Positions 1 to 10,052 are shown, counted from the first letter of the stretch. The stretch: 64,000 nucleotides of DNA from an uncultured Porphyromonadaceae bacterium (GCA_947177185.1 CAMWTJ010000008.1:1-64000), one strand, 5' to 3'. Numbers and translations: made by a program. Notes: generated from the sequence alone by a model not told the origin.

Positions 1-1377
1 GGGGCGCGCGGCGGCTTTGTCGCTGTCGGGGTCGAAGAACCCACGGGGGTAGATGGTGGCGCCGATAGCGTGCAGCATGTCGCGTGCATCGCTTCTGAAG
101 GCCGTCCAGTCGGGATATCCGAACACCTCTATCTCGGCTGTGCCGGAATCCGCGCGAAACGCTTTTAGAGCATGGCTCATTTTATTGAACTCGCTGATGG
201 TGCCGCTTGAGGGAACAATCACGTAGCGCTCCGATGCTTTCAGGCGGTCGAGGTCGCTTGAGCGGAGAGTGCCGTTGTAGGCCAGCTCTTCGGGCGCGAT
301 GCCGTCGGCGATATATTTCGAGCGTATGTAGTCGATAAATGCCGATTTTTCATTGCGGCCGGTGTTGTTGTGCAGCAGCACAGGGCGCATGTCGCCGAAG
401 CGCTCGCGCATGCCCTGATACGCTTTCGCATACATGGCCTCATGCGAAATATTGGCCTGAACTATGGCCGGAGTGTTGAGATAGCTTTCGTCTTTGAGAT
501 TGAAAATGTTCAGCACATAGCCTTCAGCCTCGCTGTTCATGGATTCTACGATGGAGCGCATAAGCCCGCTGTTTTCAGGGGCAATCACCACCGCCGCATT
601 GCAAATCGCAGGGTCGTTGCGGTCGAAATGCGCGCTGTCGAACACACTCAGCGTAATATCTGCCGCCTCCGAGTCCAGCGAATCGGCGGCGAGCAGCAGG
701 CCTCGGTAAAAGTCGGTGTATAGCTGTGCTTGCTTCGAGGGTGTTTCGTCATTGAGCCCGAACGGGAGCACAACAGCTATAGTAGCTGCGCGCATGCTCA
801 CGGAATCCGCTTCGGAATCGTACTCAGACAATAATATCTCGGGGTCTTCAGCCGTCGTGTTTTCCGTGGCCGGCTCCGGGTTCGGTGCGGCCACCACGGG
901 TTGCGGTTCGGGTATGTAAAGAGGCGTTTCGTTCGGCGCTGCTGCATGCTCGGCCTCGACAGCCGACGTGCGCACGGGAATAAGCACCACCGTGCCGGCT
1001 TTTATGCCGCTGTCAGTTCCGGGATTCAAGGCTATGATGTCGTCGGGCGTTACGCCGTATCGGTGTGCAAGACCGAAAAGTGTTTCGCCGCGTTTCACCT
1101 CATGGCTGAGCGTTGCTTTCCCGCTTGCGAAATCTTCGTACGGGAAATACAGCATAGTGCCCGGACGCAGCCCGTCGGCAGCACCGGGATTGAAACGTAT
1201 TATCTGGTCGCGGCTGATGCCCAGCGATTTGGCGAGTGCCAGCACATTGTCGCCGTGGTGCACCTCATAATAGTAATAGCGTCGTCCGTTGATGCTCTTT
1301 ACCGGCAGGTCCAGAGCCTGCGCGGCCAGTGAGGCGACGGCAAGAGCGCCGGCAATGGCAATATTTCGGAATATCAT
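1..1377 (-). CDS. LysM-domain protein with periplasmic-binding-like domain (3' end outside window)
   Basis: Read on the minus strand there are 459 codons without a stop, so the C-terminus lies beyond the window edge. A signal peptide (about residues 1-22) is followed by two LysM modules (roughly 36-82 and 92-135; both carry the GD/GE...A...G pattern and end in an FNPG/LNPG-like segment), a Pro/Glu-rich linker, and from about residue 183 a domain resembling the type-1 periplasmic-binding fold of branched-chain amino acid receptors. Bacteroidales have many such LysM plus receptor-fold proteins; they are probably periplasmic and bind peptidoglycan through LysM. The ligand is unknown. A TATATTTG promoter element sits just upstream of the start. 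Confidence 0.75.
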   Translation of the reverse strand, partial: MIFRNIAIAGALAVASLAAQALDLPVKSINGRRYYYYEVHHGDNVLALAKSLGISRDQIIRFNPGAADGLRPGTMLYFPYEDFASGKATLSHEVKRGETLFGLAHRYGVTPDDIIALNPGTDSGIKAGTVVLIPVRTSAVEAEHAAAPNETPLYIPEPQPVVAAPNPEPATENTTAEDPEILLSEYDSEADSVSMRAATIAVVLPFGLNDETPSKQAQLYTDFYRGLLLAADSLDSEAADITLSVFDSAHFDRNDPAICNAAVVIAPENSGLMRSIVESMNSEAEGYVLNIFNLKDESYLNTPAIVQANISHEAMYAKAYQGMRERFGDMRPVLLHNNTGRNEKSAFIDYIRSKYIADGIAPEELAYNGTLRSSDLDRLKASERYVIVPSSGTISEFNKMSHALKAFRADSGTAEIEVFGYPDWTAFRSDARDMLHAIGATIYPRGFFDPDSDKAAARP

Positions 1378-1393
1378 AAGTTCTATTTTTCTG

Positions 1394-1401
1394 CAAATAT
1401 A
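1394..1401 (-). promoter_or_regulatory. Promoter -7 element for the LysM gene
   Basis: TATATTTG on the minus strand fits the Bacteroidetes -7 consensus TAnnTTTG, 16 bases upstream of the ATG. No good -33 TTTG is seen at the usual distance. Confidence 0.45.
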
Positions 1402-1462
1402 ACGATTTTTTGCGAAGTATGCCGTATCGCGGTCAAGTAATATTCTTGAGGCCGCCGGGCGA

Positions 1463-1494
1463 TTTGGCGAAACAAAAAAAATGAACTACTTTTG
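1463..1494 (+). promoter_or_regulatory. Bacteroidetes-type promoter of the flippase gene
   Basis: TTTG at 1463-1466 and TACTTTTG at 1487-1494 are separated by 20 bases, matching the Bacteroidetes sigma-factor consensus (TTTG-N19/20-TAnnTTTG). It overlaps the upstream in-frame ATG at 1481, which therefore cannot be the start; transcription should begin near 1500. Confidence 0.7.
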
Positions 1495-1522
1495 TGTAGC
1501 TTTAAATATGATTTTTAGCGTA

Positions 1523-3001
1523 ATGAGCGAGCGACAACAACAGACGCCGGCCGAACGTGGCGAAAACACCTACCGCAGCATCCTGAAGGCTACTTCGGTG
1601 TTCGGTGGCGTGCAGTTCTTCCATATACTGGTGTCGCTCGTGCGTGGCAAACTTGTGGCCATGTTTCTCGGTCCCGCGGGAATGGGTATTTCGGCGCTGT
1701 ATGTGTCGTCCACGGCTACCGTGCAGAAATTTGCCTCACTTGGCCTTAACCTTGCCATAGTAAAGGAGGCCGGGCATAGCAAAGACGACCCCGAGGCGCT
1801 TGCCACGGTGGTGGCGGTGGCGCGCAGGATGACTCTGCTCACCGGCCTGCTCGGCGCGCTGATATGCGTGGCGTGCGCCCGCTTCTTCAGCCTGGGAAGT
1901 TTCGGCGACACATCGCATACATTTGCATACATGGCGCTGGGCGCTATGGTGTTCTTTTCTATAGCCGGCAATGGCGAGATGTCGCTGCTGCAGGGGGTGC
2001 ACGATGTGCGCAGGCTGTCGCGCGCCACCGTGGTTGGTTCTCTCGGAGGCCTCTTCGTGAGCGTTCCGCTGTATTACTACTACGGCGTCCGTGGTATTGT
2101 TCCGGCAATGATTGTTATGGCGCTGCTGGTCTATCTGTTCTACTTTGTTTCGGCGCGCAAGGCCATGCCGTCGGGAGTGCCTCTGCGCGCCTGGAGAGAA
2201 CACAAGGCTTTGGTGCGCCAGTTGTTGTCGATGGGCATCGTGCTCATGTCGGGCGACCTTGCCGGCAATATATCCGTGTATGCTCTGCAGGCCTACATCC
2301 GTGTGGCGGGAGATGTGTCGGATGTGGGATTGTTTCAGGGAGCCAATTCTCTCACCATACAATACAGCGGGGTGGTGTTCGCCGCGCTGGCGATGGACTA
2401 TTTCCCGCGGCTCAGTGCGGCTGCGTCCGACAATGCCGCCATGGCGAGTGTGGTGAACCGCCAGATAGAAATCGTGAGTTGCCTTGTGGCCCCGCTGGCC
2501 ACGGCGCTGATCATATGTGCGCCTCTTGTGGTGCGGATTCTCCTTACGGAAGAATTCGCCGCTATTGTGGGTCTTTTGCGGTGGATGGGATTTGCGCTGC
2601 TTGTACAGGGACTGATGTTTCCGCTCGGTTATGTCACTTTCGCCAAGAACAATAAAAAAGTCTATTTCTGGACTGAAGTGATTGGCACTAATGTGATGAT
2701 ACTTGTATTTTCTATGGTCGGATATCGCCTGTGGGGGCTTGTCGGACTCGGATATGCCACCGTGGCCGACAAACTGTTCTGGCTTCCGGCGTGCTATATG
2801 ATTAATTACCGTCTGTATGGTTGCCGCATGGAGCGCGGAGCTTTCAAGAGCATGGCGCTCGCCTTTGCCGCCGGAGTGGCTGTGTTTGTTCTGAGCATGG
2901 CGGGTGAAAACGCGGTGGCGTATGTAGCCATGTGTGCTGTGTGGCTCGTGATAGTGTATGTGGCGTTGCGTCGAATCAGATATTTGTTCAGCGTAAAATG
3001 A
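1523..3001 (+). CDS. Polysaccharide flippase, Wzx/O-antigen translocase type
   Basis: A 492-residue, very hydrophobic protein with about 12 predicted transmembrane helices and the N-terminal pattern of O-antigen translocases (a short charged leader, then helices around GGVQFFHIL and KLVAMFLGPAGMG). Such proteins flip undecaprenyl-linked sugar repeat units across the inner membrane. The ATG at 1523 was chosen because the promoter at 1463-1494 lies over the earlier in-frame ATG at 1481; the ATG at 1508 is also possible. It overlaps the next gene by ATGA, so the two are translationally coupled. The substrate glycan cannot be read from sequence. Confidence 0.85.
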   Translation: MSERQQQTPAERGENTYRSILKATSVFGGVQFFHILVSLVRGKLVAMFLGPAGMGISALYVSSTATVQKFASLGLNLAIVKEAGHSKDDPEALATVVAVARRMTLLTGLLGALICVACARFFSLGSFGDTSHTFAYMALGAMVFFSIAGNGEMSLLQGVHDVRRLSRATVVGSLGGLFVSVPLYYYYGVRGIVPAMIVMALLVYLFYFVSARKAMPSGVPLRAWREHKALVRQLLSMGIVLMSGDLAGNISVYALQAYIRVAGDVSDVGLFQGANSLTIQYSGVVFAALAMDYFPRLSAAASDNAAMASVVNRQIEIVSCLVAPLATALIICAPLVVRILLTEEFAAIVGLLRWMGFALLVQGLMFPLGYVTFAKNNKKVYFWTEVIGTNVMILVFSMVGYRLWGLVGLGYATVADKLFWLPACYMINYRLYGCRMERGAFKSMALAFAAGVAVFVLSMAGENAVAYVAMCAVWLVIVYVALRRIRYLFSVK

Positions 3002-4032
3002 CAATAATCGGAACCATAGCAGTAAAGATCTGGCGCAGAGCATGCAAAGCCACGCGTTATGGCGTCGGATTTGCCGACCAGCTGCGCGACTGCGCGTATC
3101 TGGTGCGGAATTCGTTCCGCCCCGGCACGCCCGACAGCCGCTTTGCAGAGCGTTACTATACGGCAACTGATACGGGCAGGCCCCGTGTGGAAGGAATAGT
3201 ATGCATATGCGACGGGCGGATGCTGCACGGAGGACCAACCGACCGTCTGCGCGGCATACTTACCACCTACCGCGAGGCACGCCGACGCGGCATCCCTTTT
3301 TATATCTCCTGGACAAGTCCTTTCCCGCTCGAAGACTATCTCGTGCCGGCCGGATTTGACTGGCGTATCAAACAAACGGATATATGCGCGTCGCTCGCCG
3401 GTGCGCTTCCTGTGATTATAGACGACCTGCCGAATCTGTTCGGCAAGATGCGCCTCAGAGCAGCCCTCGCAAGACGAAAACCACAGACGCACGTGTACAC
3501 CAACAGCGACGAAGCGCGCGGCGAATACGCCGCTTTGTACCGTGAGGTATTTCGCCCGTCGGAGGCTCTGCAACGCGAGGTTGACCGCCATCTGGCCATA
3601 CTCGGCAGCAGGTATTTTGCGTTTACGTTTCGCTTTCTGCAGTTACTCGGTGATTTTGAGGACTATCTGCCCACAGTGTTGCCGCCCGAACAGCAGAACG
3701 AATTCATGGAAATGGTAGAGGCCGAGATGCTGCGTCTTGTCGCAGGGCTGCCGGCCGACTGCCGCATACTTGTCACAAGCGACAGCCGCCGTTTTCTCGA
3801 TCACGTAAGGCATATCGACGAACGAATCTATGTGGTGCCCGGCGATGTGAAGAACGTAGACCGCACACAAGGCGACCATAAAGACGCGTGGATGAAAACT
3901 TTCGTAGACCAGCAGCTGCTCATGCACGCCTCACGCGTATATCTCATGCGCACCGGCGCGATGTATCCTTCGGGCTTCCCGCGCTTCGCCGCCGAAATAG
4001 GCAGAGCAGAATTTGTGTACCACAACTTCTGA
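2998..4032 (+). CDS. Possible fucosyltransferase-fold protein, surface glycan linked
   Basis: A 344-residue protein whose start overlaps the flippase stop (ATGA). Residues about 80-90 (HGGPTDRLRGI) resemble the GG-x-x-DRLRG nucleotide-sugar loop of NodZ-like alpha-1,6-fucosyltransferases and their relatives; a segment near residue 260 (ILVTSDSRRFLD) resembles the second conserved nucleotide-sugar motif of that superfamily. There are no transmembrane segments. Coupling to a flippase supports a role in building or decorating an exported glycan. The assignment rests on motif resemblance only. The gene converges with the ctp gene, with 18 bases between them. Confidence 0.5.
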   Translation: MTIIGTIAVKIWRRACKATRYGVGFADQLRDCAYLVRNSFRPGTPDSRFAERYYTATDTGRPRVEGIVCICDGRMLHGGPTDRLRGILTTYREARRRGIPFYISWTSPFPLEDYLVPAGFDWRIKQTDICASLAGALPVIIDDLPNLFGKMRLRAALARRKPQTHVYTNSDEARGEYAALYREVFRPSEALQREVDRHLAILGSRYFAFTFRFLQLLGDFEDYLPTVLPPEQQNEFMEMVEAEMLRLVAGLPADCRILVTSDSRRFLDHVRHIDERIYVVPGDVKNVDRTQGDHKDAWMKTFVDQQLLMHASRVYLMRTGAMYPSGFPRFAAEIGRAEFVYHNF

Positions 4033-4050
4033 CGGCTCGAAGCGCCGGCT

Positions 4051-5637
4051 CTAATTGAGCTTGCTGCTATACGCTTTCGGGTCGGTAATCAGTCTGAGGG
4101 CTTCGGTGTACACCGGGTTAAGCGGATTGGTGGAGCGCACATACGAACCGTTGTCGTAAAGGTCGCGGGCTATCAGCCCTTTCAGCATGGCGCGTATGAA
4201 AACCGCGCTACGCTCCCACTCCTCCGGATTGAATGGCAGCCCTTCGGCTTCAGCCGCTGCCTGCAGCTGTGTGTCTGTTTCAGGCGAGAGGGTGAACGCG
4301 GCATAGAATTCGTCCTCGGTAGGATACTCTTTCAGCCACGCTGCGCGATTGCGTTCCACTTTGTCGAGCACAAACGTGTTTACTATGCCTTTGGCCACAA
4401 GGTCGCGGTAGTAGGGCGTGAAATAAGTGGTGTCGACAGGCACAAACACGTCGGGCATGATGCCTCCGCCGCCATAAACCGTGCGGCCGCGCTTCAGCGT
4501 CTGATATTTGAGTGTTTCGTCGAAATGGATGCTGTCGGCGCTCCACAGTTCGCCGCTTTTATAGCGGTTGAGCATGTCGAGCTGATAGTCCTCGCCCTTG
4601 CCTTTTTCGTAGGGCTTCTGTATGCATCTGCCGGCAGGAGTGTAATACCGGGCGGTGGTGAGGCGTATCATCGACCCGTCAGGGAAGGGGAACGGCCGTT
4701 GCACCAGCCCTTTGCCGAAAGTGCGGCGGCCCACCACCACGCCGCGGTCATTGTCCTGCAGCGCACCGGCGAGAATTTCCGAAGCAGAGGCCGAATACTG
4801 GTTTACCATAACCACGATACGGCTCTTGGTGTCGCCTCCGCCCATCTCTACATTAAAGGTCATGGGCTCGCTGCGCATGCCTGCTGTGCTCACCACCGGC
4901 GCGCCCTTGGGCAGAAACTGCGACGCTATCTGCACGGCAGCGCCCAGATAGCCGCCGCCATTGTCTTCAAGGTCAAGAATCACATGGCGCATGCCCTTGC
5001 CGCGCAACTTGCGCACAGCTTGCGCAACCTCGTCGGAGGTGCTTTCGGCAAAGCGGCTCACGCGTATGTAGCCCACGGAGTCATTGGCCATGTAGGCGTC
5101 GTCCACACTGTAGATGGGTATGTCGTCGCGGCGCAGCACGAACTCTATAGGTGCGGCAGTGTCGCCACGTTTCACCATAAGTTTCACCACAGAGTCTTTA
5201 GGTCCGCGCAGATGCTTCATTATCTGCGTGTTTTTCATTTTCTGCCCGGCGAGTATAGTGTCGTTGGCGCTGATTATGCGGTCGCCGGGGCGTATGCCGG
5301 CTTTTTCAGACGGGCCACCCACCGTGGTCTGAATCACATAAACCGTGTCCTTCACCATATTGAACATGATACCGATGCCACTGAATTTTCCCTCAAGCGG
5401 CTGGTTGAGTTCTTTTGTTTCCTCAGGCGACGAATACTGCGAGTGTGGGTCGAGAGTGGACAACATGGCTTTTACAGCCTCGTTCACAAGGCTGTCTTCG
5501 TCCACTTGCTCCACATAGAAATTCGATATAATGCCTTCGGCATAACGCAGTTTTTGCGAAGGACTGAATTCGCGTGTCTGTGCGGCAGCGAGCAGCATTG
5601 CACTTCCGGCAAGAGCTGCGAGTATGATTTTTTTCAT
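4051..5637 (-). CDS. ctpA: S41 family C-terminal processing peptidase
   Basis: A 528-residue periplasmic serine protease. Signal peptide at 1-19; the family's N-terminal helical segment; PDZ domain at about 85-165 (FSGIGI, GIRPGDRI); peptidase S41 core with the catalytic serine inside SASAS (282-286) and the lysine in TFGKG (about 309), the Ser-Lys dyad of the Tsp/CtpA family. A long C-terminal extension after residue 400 is usual in Bacteroidetes. It trims C-termini of envelope proteins. It is third in a parE-coaD-ctp operon with a gap of only 7 bases after coaD. Confidence 0.92.
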   Translation of the reverse strand: MKKIILAALAGSAMLLAAAQTREFSPSQKLRYAEGIISNFYVEQVDEDSLVNEAVKAMLSTLDPHSQYSSPEETKELNQPLEGKFSGIGIMFNMVKDTVYVIQTTVGGPSEKAGIRPGDRIISANDTILAGQKMKNTQIMKHLRGPKDSVVKLMVKRGDTAAPIEFVLRRDDIPIYSVDDAYMANDSVGYIRVSRFAESTSDEVAQAVRKLRGKGMRHVILDLEDNGGGYLGAAVQIASQFLPKGAPVVSTAGMRSEPMTFNVEMGGGDTKSRIVVMVNQYSASASEILAGALQDNDRGVVVGRRTFGKGLVQRPFPFPDGSMIRLTTARYYTPAGRCIQKPYEKGKGEDYQLDMLNRYKSGELWSADSIHFDETLKYQTLKRGRTVYGGGGIMPDVFVPVDTTYFTPYYRDLVAKGIVNTFVLDKVERNRAAWLKEYPTEDEFYAAFTLSPETDTQLQAAAEAEGLPFNPEEWERSAVFIRAMLKGLIARDLYDNGSYVRSTNPLNPVYTEALRLITDPKAYSSKLN

Positions 5638-5644
5638 TCAGACG

Positions 5645-6130
5645 TCATTTAGTACGCGGTTGCGGTAAAAATGCGCTTACATCGCGACCATAAGAGGCGA
5701 GCTCGCGCACGATGGAGGAGGATACGGCTGCCAGTTCCGGCAGACTATATAATAAAACGGTTTCGATGCCGGAAAGTTGACGGTTTACGTCGGCGAGGTC
5801 ACGCTCGTAGTCGAAATCGCGTGTGGAGCGCACGCCGCGCAGCAAGGCAGTCGCACCTACGGCGTCGGCAGCATCGACGGTGAGGCCGTCGTAGACCATC
5901 ACATCCACGCGGTCTTCTCCGGCAAATACGCGCCGTATGGCCTCGGCGGCATCTTCGGCGTGGCAACGGTCGTCGGGCTTGGCGGAGTTGACGCCTACGC
6001 CCACTACGATGCGGTCGAAAATGTCAAGACCACGGACTACTATGGATTCATGCCCGGTGGTGAACGGGCGGAACGAGCCTGCAAACAGCGCTACACGCGC
6101 TTCAGGCTTCGATGGCGATGTCTTTGTCAT
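5645..6130 (-). CDS. coaD: Phosphopantetheine adenylyltransferase
   Basis: A 161-residue enzyme that transfers AMP from ATP to 4'-phosphopantetheine, the penultimate step of coenzyme A synthesis. Visible hallmarks: nucleotidyltransferase signature [10 protein letters not shown] (the T/HxGH motif) at about 17-26, and the C-terminal S-S-S-I-V-R segment corresponding to the ISSTxVR motif. Length is normal for the family. Its start overlaps the 3' end of parE by 29 bases, indicating cotranscription and coupled translation. Confidence 0.95.
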   Translation of the reverse strand: MTKTSPSKPEARVALFAGSFRPFTTGHESIVVRGLDIFDRIVVGVGVNSAKPDDRCHAEDAAEAIRRVFAGEDRVDVMVYDGLTVDAADAVGATALLRGVRSTRDFDYERDLADVNRQLSGIETVLLYSLPELAAVSSSIVRELASYGRDVSAFLPQPRTK

Positions 6131-8039
6131 CTTCCACTACAAGATTGTCAATAATGAAGGTCTGACGGTCCATAGTGTTCTTGCCCATATAGAACTCGAG
6201 CAGTTCGGCCACGGCGTCGTCTTTTCGCAGTGTGACGCGGTCCACGCGCATGTCAGGACCTATAAATGTTCGGAATTCTTCCGGCGAGATTTCTCCCAGA
6301 CCTTTGAATCGGGTGATTTCGGCGTTCGCACCGAGGCGGTTTATGGCCGCTATGCGCTCCTCGTCGGTATAGCAATACACGGTGTCGTCGGCCGCAGCCT
6401 TGTTGCGGGAGCCGGTGCGTTTGGCCGTCTTTTTGTTGCGCACGCGAAACAGCGGCGTCTGGAGCACATATACGTGGCCTTTCTTGATAAGGTCGGGGAA
6501 AAACTGCAGGAAAAATGTAATCATAAGCAAGCGTATGTGCATGCCGTCCACGTCGGCATCGGTGGCTATGATCACGTTGTTGTAGCGCAGCCCGTCGATG
6601 CCTTCCTCAATGTTGAGGGCGGCCTGCAGCAGATTGAACTCGTCGTTTTCGTAGAGCACCTTCTGCGTCACTCCGAACGTGTTCAGGGGCTTGCCTCGCA
6701 GGGAGAATACTGCCTGCGTGGCCACATCGCGTATTTTTGTGATGGAACCGGCGGCCGAGTCGCCCTCGGTGATAAAGATGGAGGATGCGAGCTTCAGCGC
6801 GTCGTCGCCTTTTGTATCGTTGAGATGCACGCGGCAATCAAGCAGTTTTTTATTGTGCAGGCTCACCTGTTTAGCCTTCTCGCGGGCTTTCTTCGTTATG
6901 CCCGACATGGCTTTGCGGTCGCGCTCGCTTTCCTGTACTTTTTTTAGAATCACGTCGGCCACATCGAGGTTGCGGTGCAGGTAGTTGTCGAGCTCTTTCT
7001 TAATGAAATCGCCCACAAACTTGGCTATGGTGGGCCCTTCGGGGCCCATGTCGCGCGACCCGAGTTTTGTTTTGGTCTGCGATTCAAACACAGGTTCTTC
7101 GACTTTGACAGCCACGGCAGCTATGATACCGTTGCGTATGTCGGAATACTCGAAATTACGGCCGAAGAAATCTTTGAGCGTACGCGAAACAGCTTCTTTA
7201 AAAGCACTCAGATGCGTTCCGCCCTGTGTGGTGTGCTGGCCGTTGACAAACGAGTAATATTCTTCGCCATACTGGTTGGCATGCGTGATGGCTATCTCAA
7301 TGTCTTCTCCTTGCAGATGTATTATGGGGTAGAGCGGTTCTTTCGTCATGTTCTCCCGCAGCAGGTCGAGCAGACCGTTGCGCGAGTGGAATTTGCGGCC
7401 GTTGTACACAATGGTGAGGCCGGTGTTGAGGAAGGTATAGTTCTTGAGCAGCGGCTCTATGAATTCGTCGCGGTATTTGTAGTCGCGGAAAATCGATGGG
7501 TCGGGAGTGAAGCGTATCAGCGTACCGTTAGGAGCGTCCGAGGGCTCCAGCGGGCTTTCCTGCTTGAGCTCGCCATAAGCGAACACGGCGCGTTTGAATT
7601 CGCCGTCACGTGTGCTGATTATTTCAAATTCGGTGCTGAGGGCGTTGACGGCCTTTAAGCCTACGCCGTTGAGGCCTACGCTTTTTTTGAAGGCCTTGGA
7701 GTCGTACTTGCCGCCGGTGTTCATTTTCGACACCACATCAACAACTTTGCCCAGCGGCACGCCGCGGCCGTGGTCGCGCACCTCGACACTTGTTTCGTCT
7801 ATCGTTATTTCAATCTGGCGGCCGAAGCCCATCATGTACTCATCGATAGCATTGTCAAGTACTTCTTTAAGCAGGACATAAATACCATCGTCGCTGTTGG
7901 TGCCATCGCCGAGTTTGCCGATGTACATGCCGGGGCGGCGTCGGATATGCTCTTTCCAGTCAAGGGTCTGTATGGCGTCCTCGCTATAATTTACGGCTGC
8001 AGCAGGCTGCATGTTTTCCATGTCAAGTTCTTCGCTCAT
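6102..8039 (-). CDS. parE: DNA topoisomerase IV subunit B (GyrB/ParE family ATPase)
   Basis: A 645-residue GHKL ATPase subunit of a type IIA topoisomerase. N-terminal ATP-binding features include [13 protein letters not shown] (about 29-41), DNAIDE (63-68), DHGRGVPL (93-100) and [14 protein letters not shown] (122-135). The TOPRIM domain carries FITEGDSA (about 416-423) and DADVDG. The length and lack of the extra GyrB insert favour ParE. The -7 promoter element at 8045-8052 is only 6 bases from this ATG, so Met7 (8021) may be the real start. First gene of parE-coaD-ctp. Confidence 0.92.
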   Translation of the reverse strand: MSEELDMENMQPAAAVNYSEDAIQTLDWKEHIRRRPGMYIGKLGDGTNSDDGIYVLLKEVLDNAIDEYMMGFGRQIEITIDETSVEVRDHGRGVPLGKVVDVVSKMNTGGKYDSKAFKKSVGLNGVGLKAVNALSTEFEIISTRDGEFKRAVFAYGELKQESPLEPSDAPNGTLIRFTPDPSIFRDYKYRDEFIEPLLKNYTFLNTGLTIVYNGRKFHSRNGLLDLLRENMTKEPLYPIIHLQGEDIEIAITHANQYGEEYYSFVNGQHTTQGGTHLSAFKEAVSRTLKDFFGRNFEYSDIRNGIIAAVAVKVEEPVFESQTKTKLGSRDMGPEGPTIAKFVGDFIKKELDNYLHRNLDVADVILKKVQESERDRKAMSGITKKAREKAKQVSLHNKKLLDCRVHLNDTKGDDALKLASSIFITEGDSAAGSITKIRDVATQAVFSLRGKPLNTFGVTQKVLYENDEFNLLQAALNIEEGIDGLRYNNVIIATDADVDGMHIRLLMITFFLQFFPDLIKKGHVYVLQTPLFRVRNKKTAKRTGSRNKAAADDTVYCYTDEERIAAINRLGANAEITRFKGLGEISPEEFRTFIGPDMRVDRVTLRKDDAVAELLEFYMGKNTMDRQTFIIDNLVVEDDKDIAIEA

Positions 8040-8044
8040 AGCTG

Positions 8045-8052
8045 CAAATTTA
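8045..8052 (-). promoter_or_regulatory. Promoter -7 element for parE-coaD-ctp
   Basis: TAAATTTG on the minus strand matches TAnnTTTG; GTTG at 8073-8076 is 20 bases further upstream and is a one-mismatch -33 element. Its closeness to the parE ATG implies an almost leaderless mRNA or initiation at Met7. Confidence 0.5.
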
Positions 8053-8119
8053 ACGATTTTTTTTCATATCCGCAACAATGCCGAACGTGCTGACGCAGAC
8101 TCTCGCATCGTGGCACAAT

Positions 8120-9043
8120 CTATTTTCCGGCTACAATCTCGATTCCGCCCACCTCGGTCGAACATTCGCCAAGCGGACCGTTGGCCTGCAGCACGCTTGT
8201 GGTGATGCGCACGAAATCTATACGCTCGAACACTATGCTGATGCCCTCAGGCGTGACGGCTGTGGATATGTCGAGCATGCTTCGGTCGTCCGAGTCGGGG
8301 TAGGCATCGGCATAACCTTCGTAGCATACGAGTTCGTACTGGCCGTTGTCGGGGTTGAAGCGTCCGTTGTCAGGCAACCGTCGCGCAGCGAAAGTCATGC
8401 TGCCGCCTTCGGCGTTCCATTGCGGAAAGAAGGGCTGTTTATGATGCGACGACACGCGGTTGATCCATCCTTCGCTGCCGTCGGAGAGAGTGTAGCGTAT
8501 GTATTTCGCATCAGTGGCGTCGGGGGCAGGCTCGTGATAGGTTACGGTCACATCCTGTCCGTCGTCGTAAAGATAGCCACTGAGCGCGCACCAGTCGCCG
8601 TCGTCAGGCAGGCCGTTGCCGTTGTTGTCTTGCATCACCTCCACTATTCCCGGTTCTGAAGAGCCGAACGGCCGCCCGTCGGGGCCTATGCCATGTATAA
8701 TTGCGTTTCCGCGCACGCGGAAATCCGGCCCCTGCGTGTTCCATATAGGCTTTTCGAGGCGCAGCGTGACAGAGCCGCCGAACGAGCCGAGTGTGACTAT
8801 GCGACCCGCGCACAGGTCGTCCTGCACCTTGCCGCGCATGGTTTCGGGGGTATCGCCGGATGTGTACAGAGGCAGCTTGTTCACAAACTGCCCGGGTGCC
8901 GGCGAATAATCAAGCACCACTACGTTGACTATTTTGCTCTCGCCGGCTGGTACATCGGGTTCTTCGGTGATATCGTTGGCGGTGTTGCAAGCCGCAAGGG
9001 CTATTGCCATGCCTGCCGGAAGCAGACGCAAATATCTGTTCAT
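8120..9043 (-). CDS. Lipoprotein of unknown function, last gene of the glycan operon
   Basis: A 307-residue protein with a lipoprotein signal (basic start, hydrophobic stretch, LAAC with Cys19) and then an acidic linker, so it is probably anchored in the outer or inner membrane. No named domain is recognised; the rest is beta-rich with many Gly/Asp turns and a segment with SDGSEGWINR that could be an SH3-like strand pattern. Its ATG overlaps the neuB stop (ATGA), so it is translated with neuB. It lies at the distal end of an eight-gene surface-glycan operon, but its job there is unknown. Confidence 0.7.
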   Translation of the reverse strand: MNRYLRLLPAGMAIALAACNTANDITEEPDVPAGESKIVNVVVLDYSPAPGQFVNKLPLYTSGDTPETMRGKVQDDLCAGRIVTLGSFGGSVTLRLEKPIWNTQGPDFRVRGNAIIHGIGPDGRPFGSSEPGIVEVMQDNNGNGLPDDGDWCALSGYLYDDGQDVTVTYHEPAPDATDAKYIRYTLSDGSEGWINRVSSHHKQPFFPQWNAEGGSMTFAARRLPDNGRFNPDNGQYELVCYEGYADAYPDSDDRSMLDISTAVTPEGISIVFERIDFVRITTSVLQANGPLGECSTEVGGIEIVAGK

Positions 9044-10047
9044 ATGCGTATGAGTGTGTCGTAGTCAAAGTCGTCCACGGCGGCCGTACCTACCACGCTG
9101 TCCCACAACATGGGCGAGATGCCGGAGCCCGGACGCTTGACCGTTATGTTTTCTTCAGTAAGAATTTCTCCTTTGCGGATAGGCCGTGCGGCCACAATGC
9201 TTTTGCGGGCTATTTCTATATTGGGCCGCTCGGCCTCCGCCACCACTTTTTGCCCGGAGCCGATGGCTTGTTCCACTCGGCGTATGTCGTCCACCATGGC
9301 CTTGAGTTCGTCCGGCTCGAGCGATGCCTTGTGGTCGGGGCCGGGCAGATTCCTGTCGAGCGTGAAATGCTTCTCTATGATGCATGCGCCCATAGCCACG
9401 GCTGCCACCGGGATAGCGATTCCCTGCGTGTGGTCGCTGTAGCCTACGCCGGCGCATCCGAGTGTTTCCAGCGCGCGCATCGCGCTCAGATTCACCGCTT
9501 TGGGCGGGGTGGGGTACTGGGTGGTGCAGTGCAGCAGCCATATCTGATTGCGGGGAGTGCCGGCCTGTTCAAGCACGCCTACGGCAGCTTCCACCTCGGG
9601 CAGAGTCGACATGCCGGTGCTCATGATAACGCGTTCGCCACGTTGTCCTATTTTCCGCAGATACGGCAGATTGGTGATTTCGCCTGAAGGAATTTTCCAG
9701 TAATCCATGCCGAGCGGCACAAGAGTGTCGATGCTGACAAGGTCAAACGGAGTGCTCATAAAACCTATGCCTTCGTCTTCGCACAGCGCGGCGAGTCCGG
9801 CATAGTCACACAGCGGCAGGTGTATGGCTTTGCACATTTCAAGCTGACTTTGCTCGCTGCCCGTGGTTTCTTTCTGATACTCCGCTTTCGGAGCTATGGA
9901 CGATATGACGAGCTCGGGCACTGCTGTCTGAAACTTCACATAGTCTGCTCCGGCAGCCTTGGCAGCAGCCACCATCCTGCGTGCGAGCTGCAGGTCGCCA
10001 TTGTGGTTTACACCCGCTTCTGCTATAATTATAGTATGTCGTGACAT
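9040..10047 (-). CDS. neuB: N-acetylneuraminate synthase family protein (NeuB-like)
   Basis: A 335-residue aldolase-type synthase that condenses phosphoenolpyruvate with an N-acylated hexosamine-derived sugar to make a nonulosonic acid. Hallmarks: IAEAGVNHNGD near the N-terminus, DYVKFQT, the GYSDHTQG stretch, HFTLDR, and a C-terminal SAF (antifreeze-like) domain from about residue 275. Sequence alone does not settle whether the product is sialic, legionaminic or a related acid. The upstream LegB-like dehydratase leans toward a legionaminic-type sugar. No CMP-nonulosonate synthetase is found in this window. Confidence 0.9.
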   Translation of the reverse strand: MSRHTIIIAEAGVNHNGDLQLARRMVAAAKAAGADYVKFQTAVPELVISSIAPKAEYQKETTGSEQSQLEMCKAIHLPLCDYAGLAALCEDEGIGFMSTPFDLVSIDTLVPLGMDYWKIPSGEITNLPYLRKIGQRGERVIMSTGMSTLPEVEAAVGVLEQAGTPRNQIWLLHCTTQYPTPPKAVNLSAMRALETLGCAGVGYSDHTQGIAIPVAAVAMGACIIEKHFTLDRNLPGPDHKASLEPDELKAMVDDIRRVEQAIGSGQKVVAEAERPNIEIARKSIVAARPIRKGEILTEENITVKRPGSGISPMLWDSVVGTAAVDDFDYDTLIRI

Positions 10048-10052
10048 TGCGA

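Noticed and set aside
1736-3238. 500-codon minus-strand frame opposite the flippase
   Set aside because: Antisense shadow; His/Arg-rich sequence without domain and no promoter.
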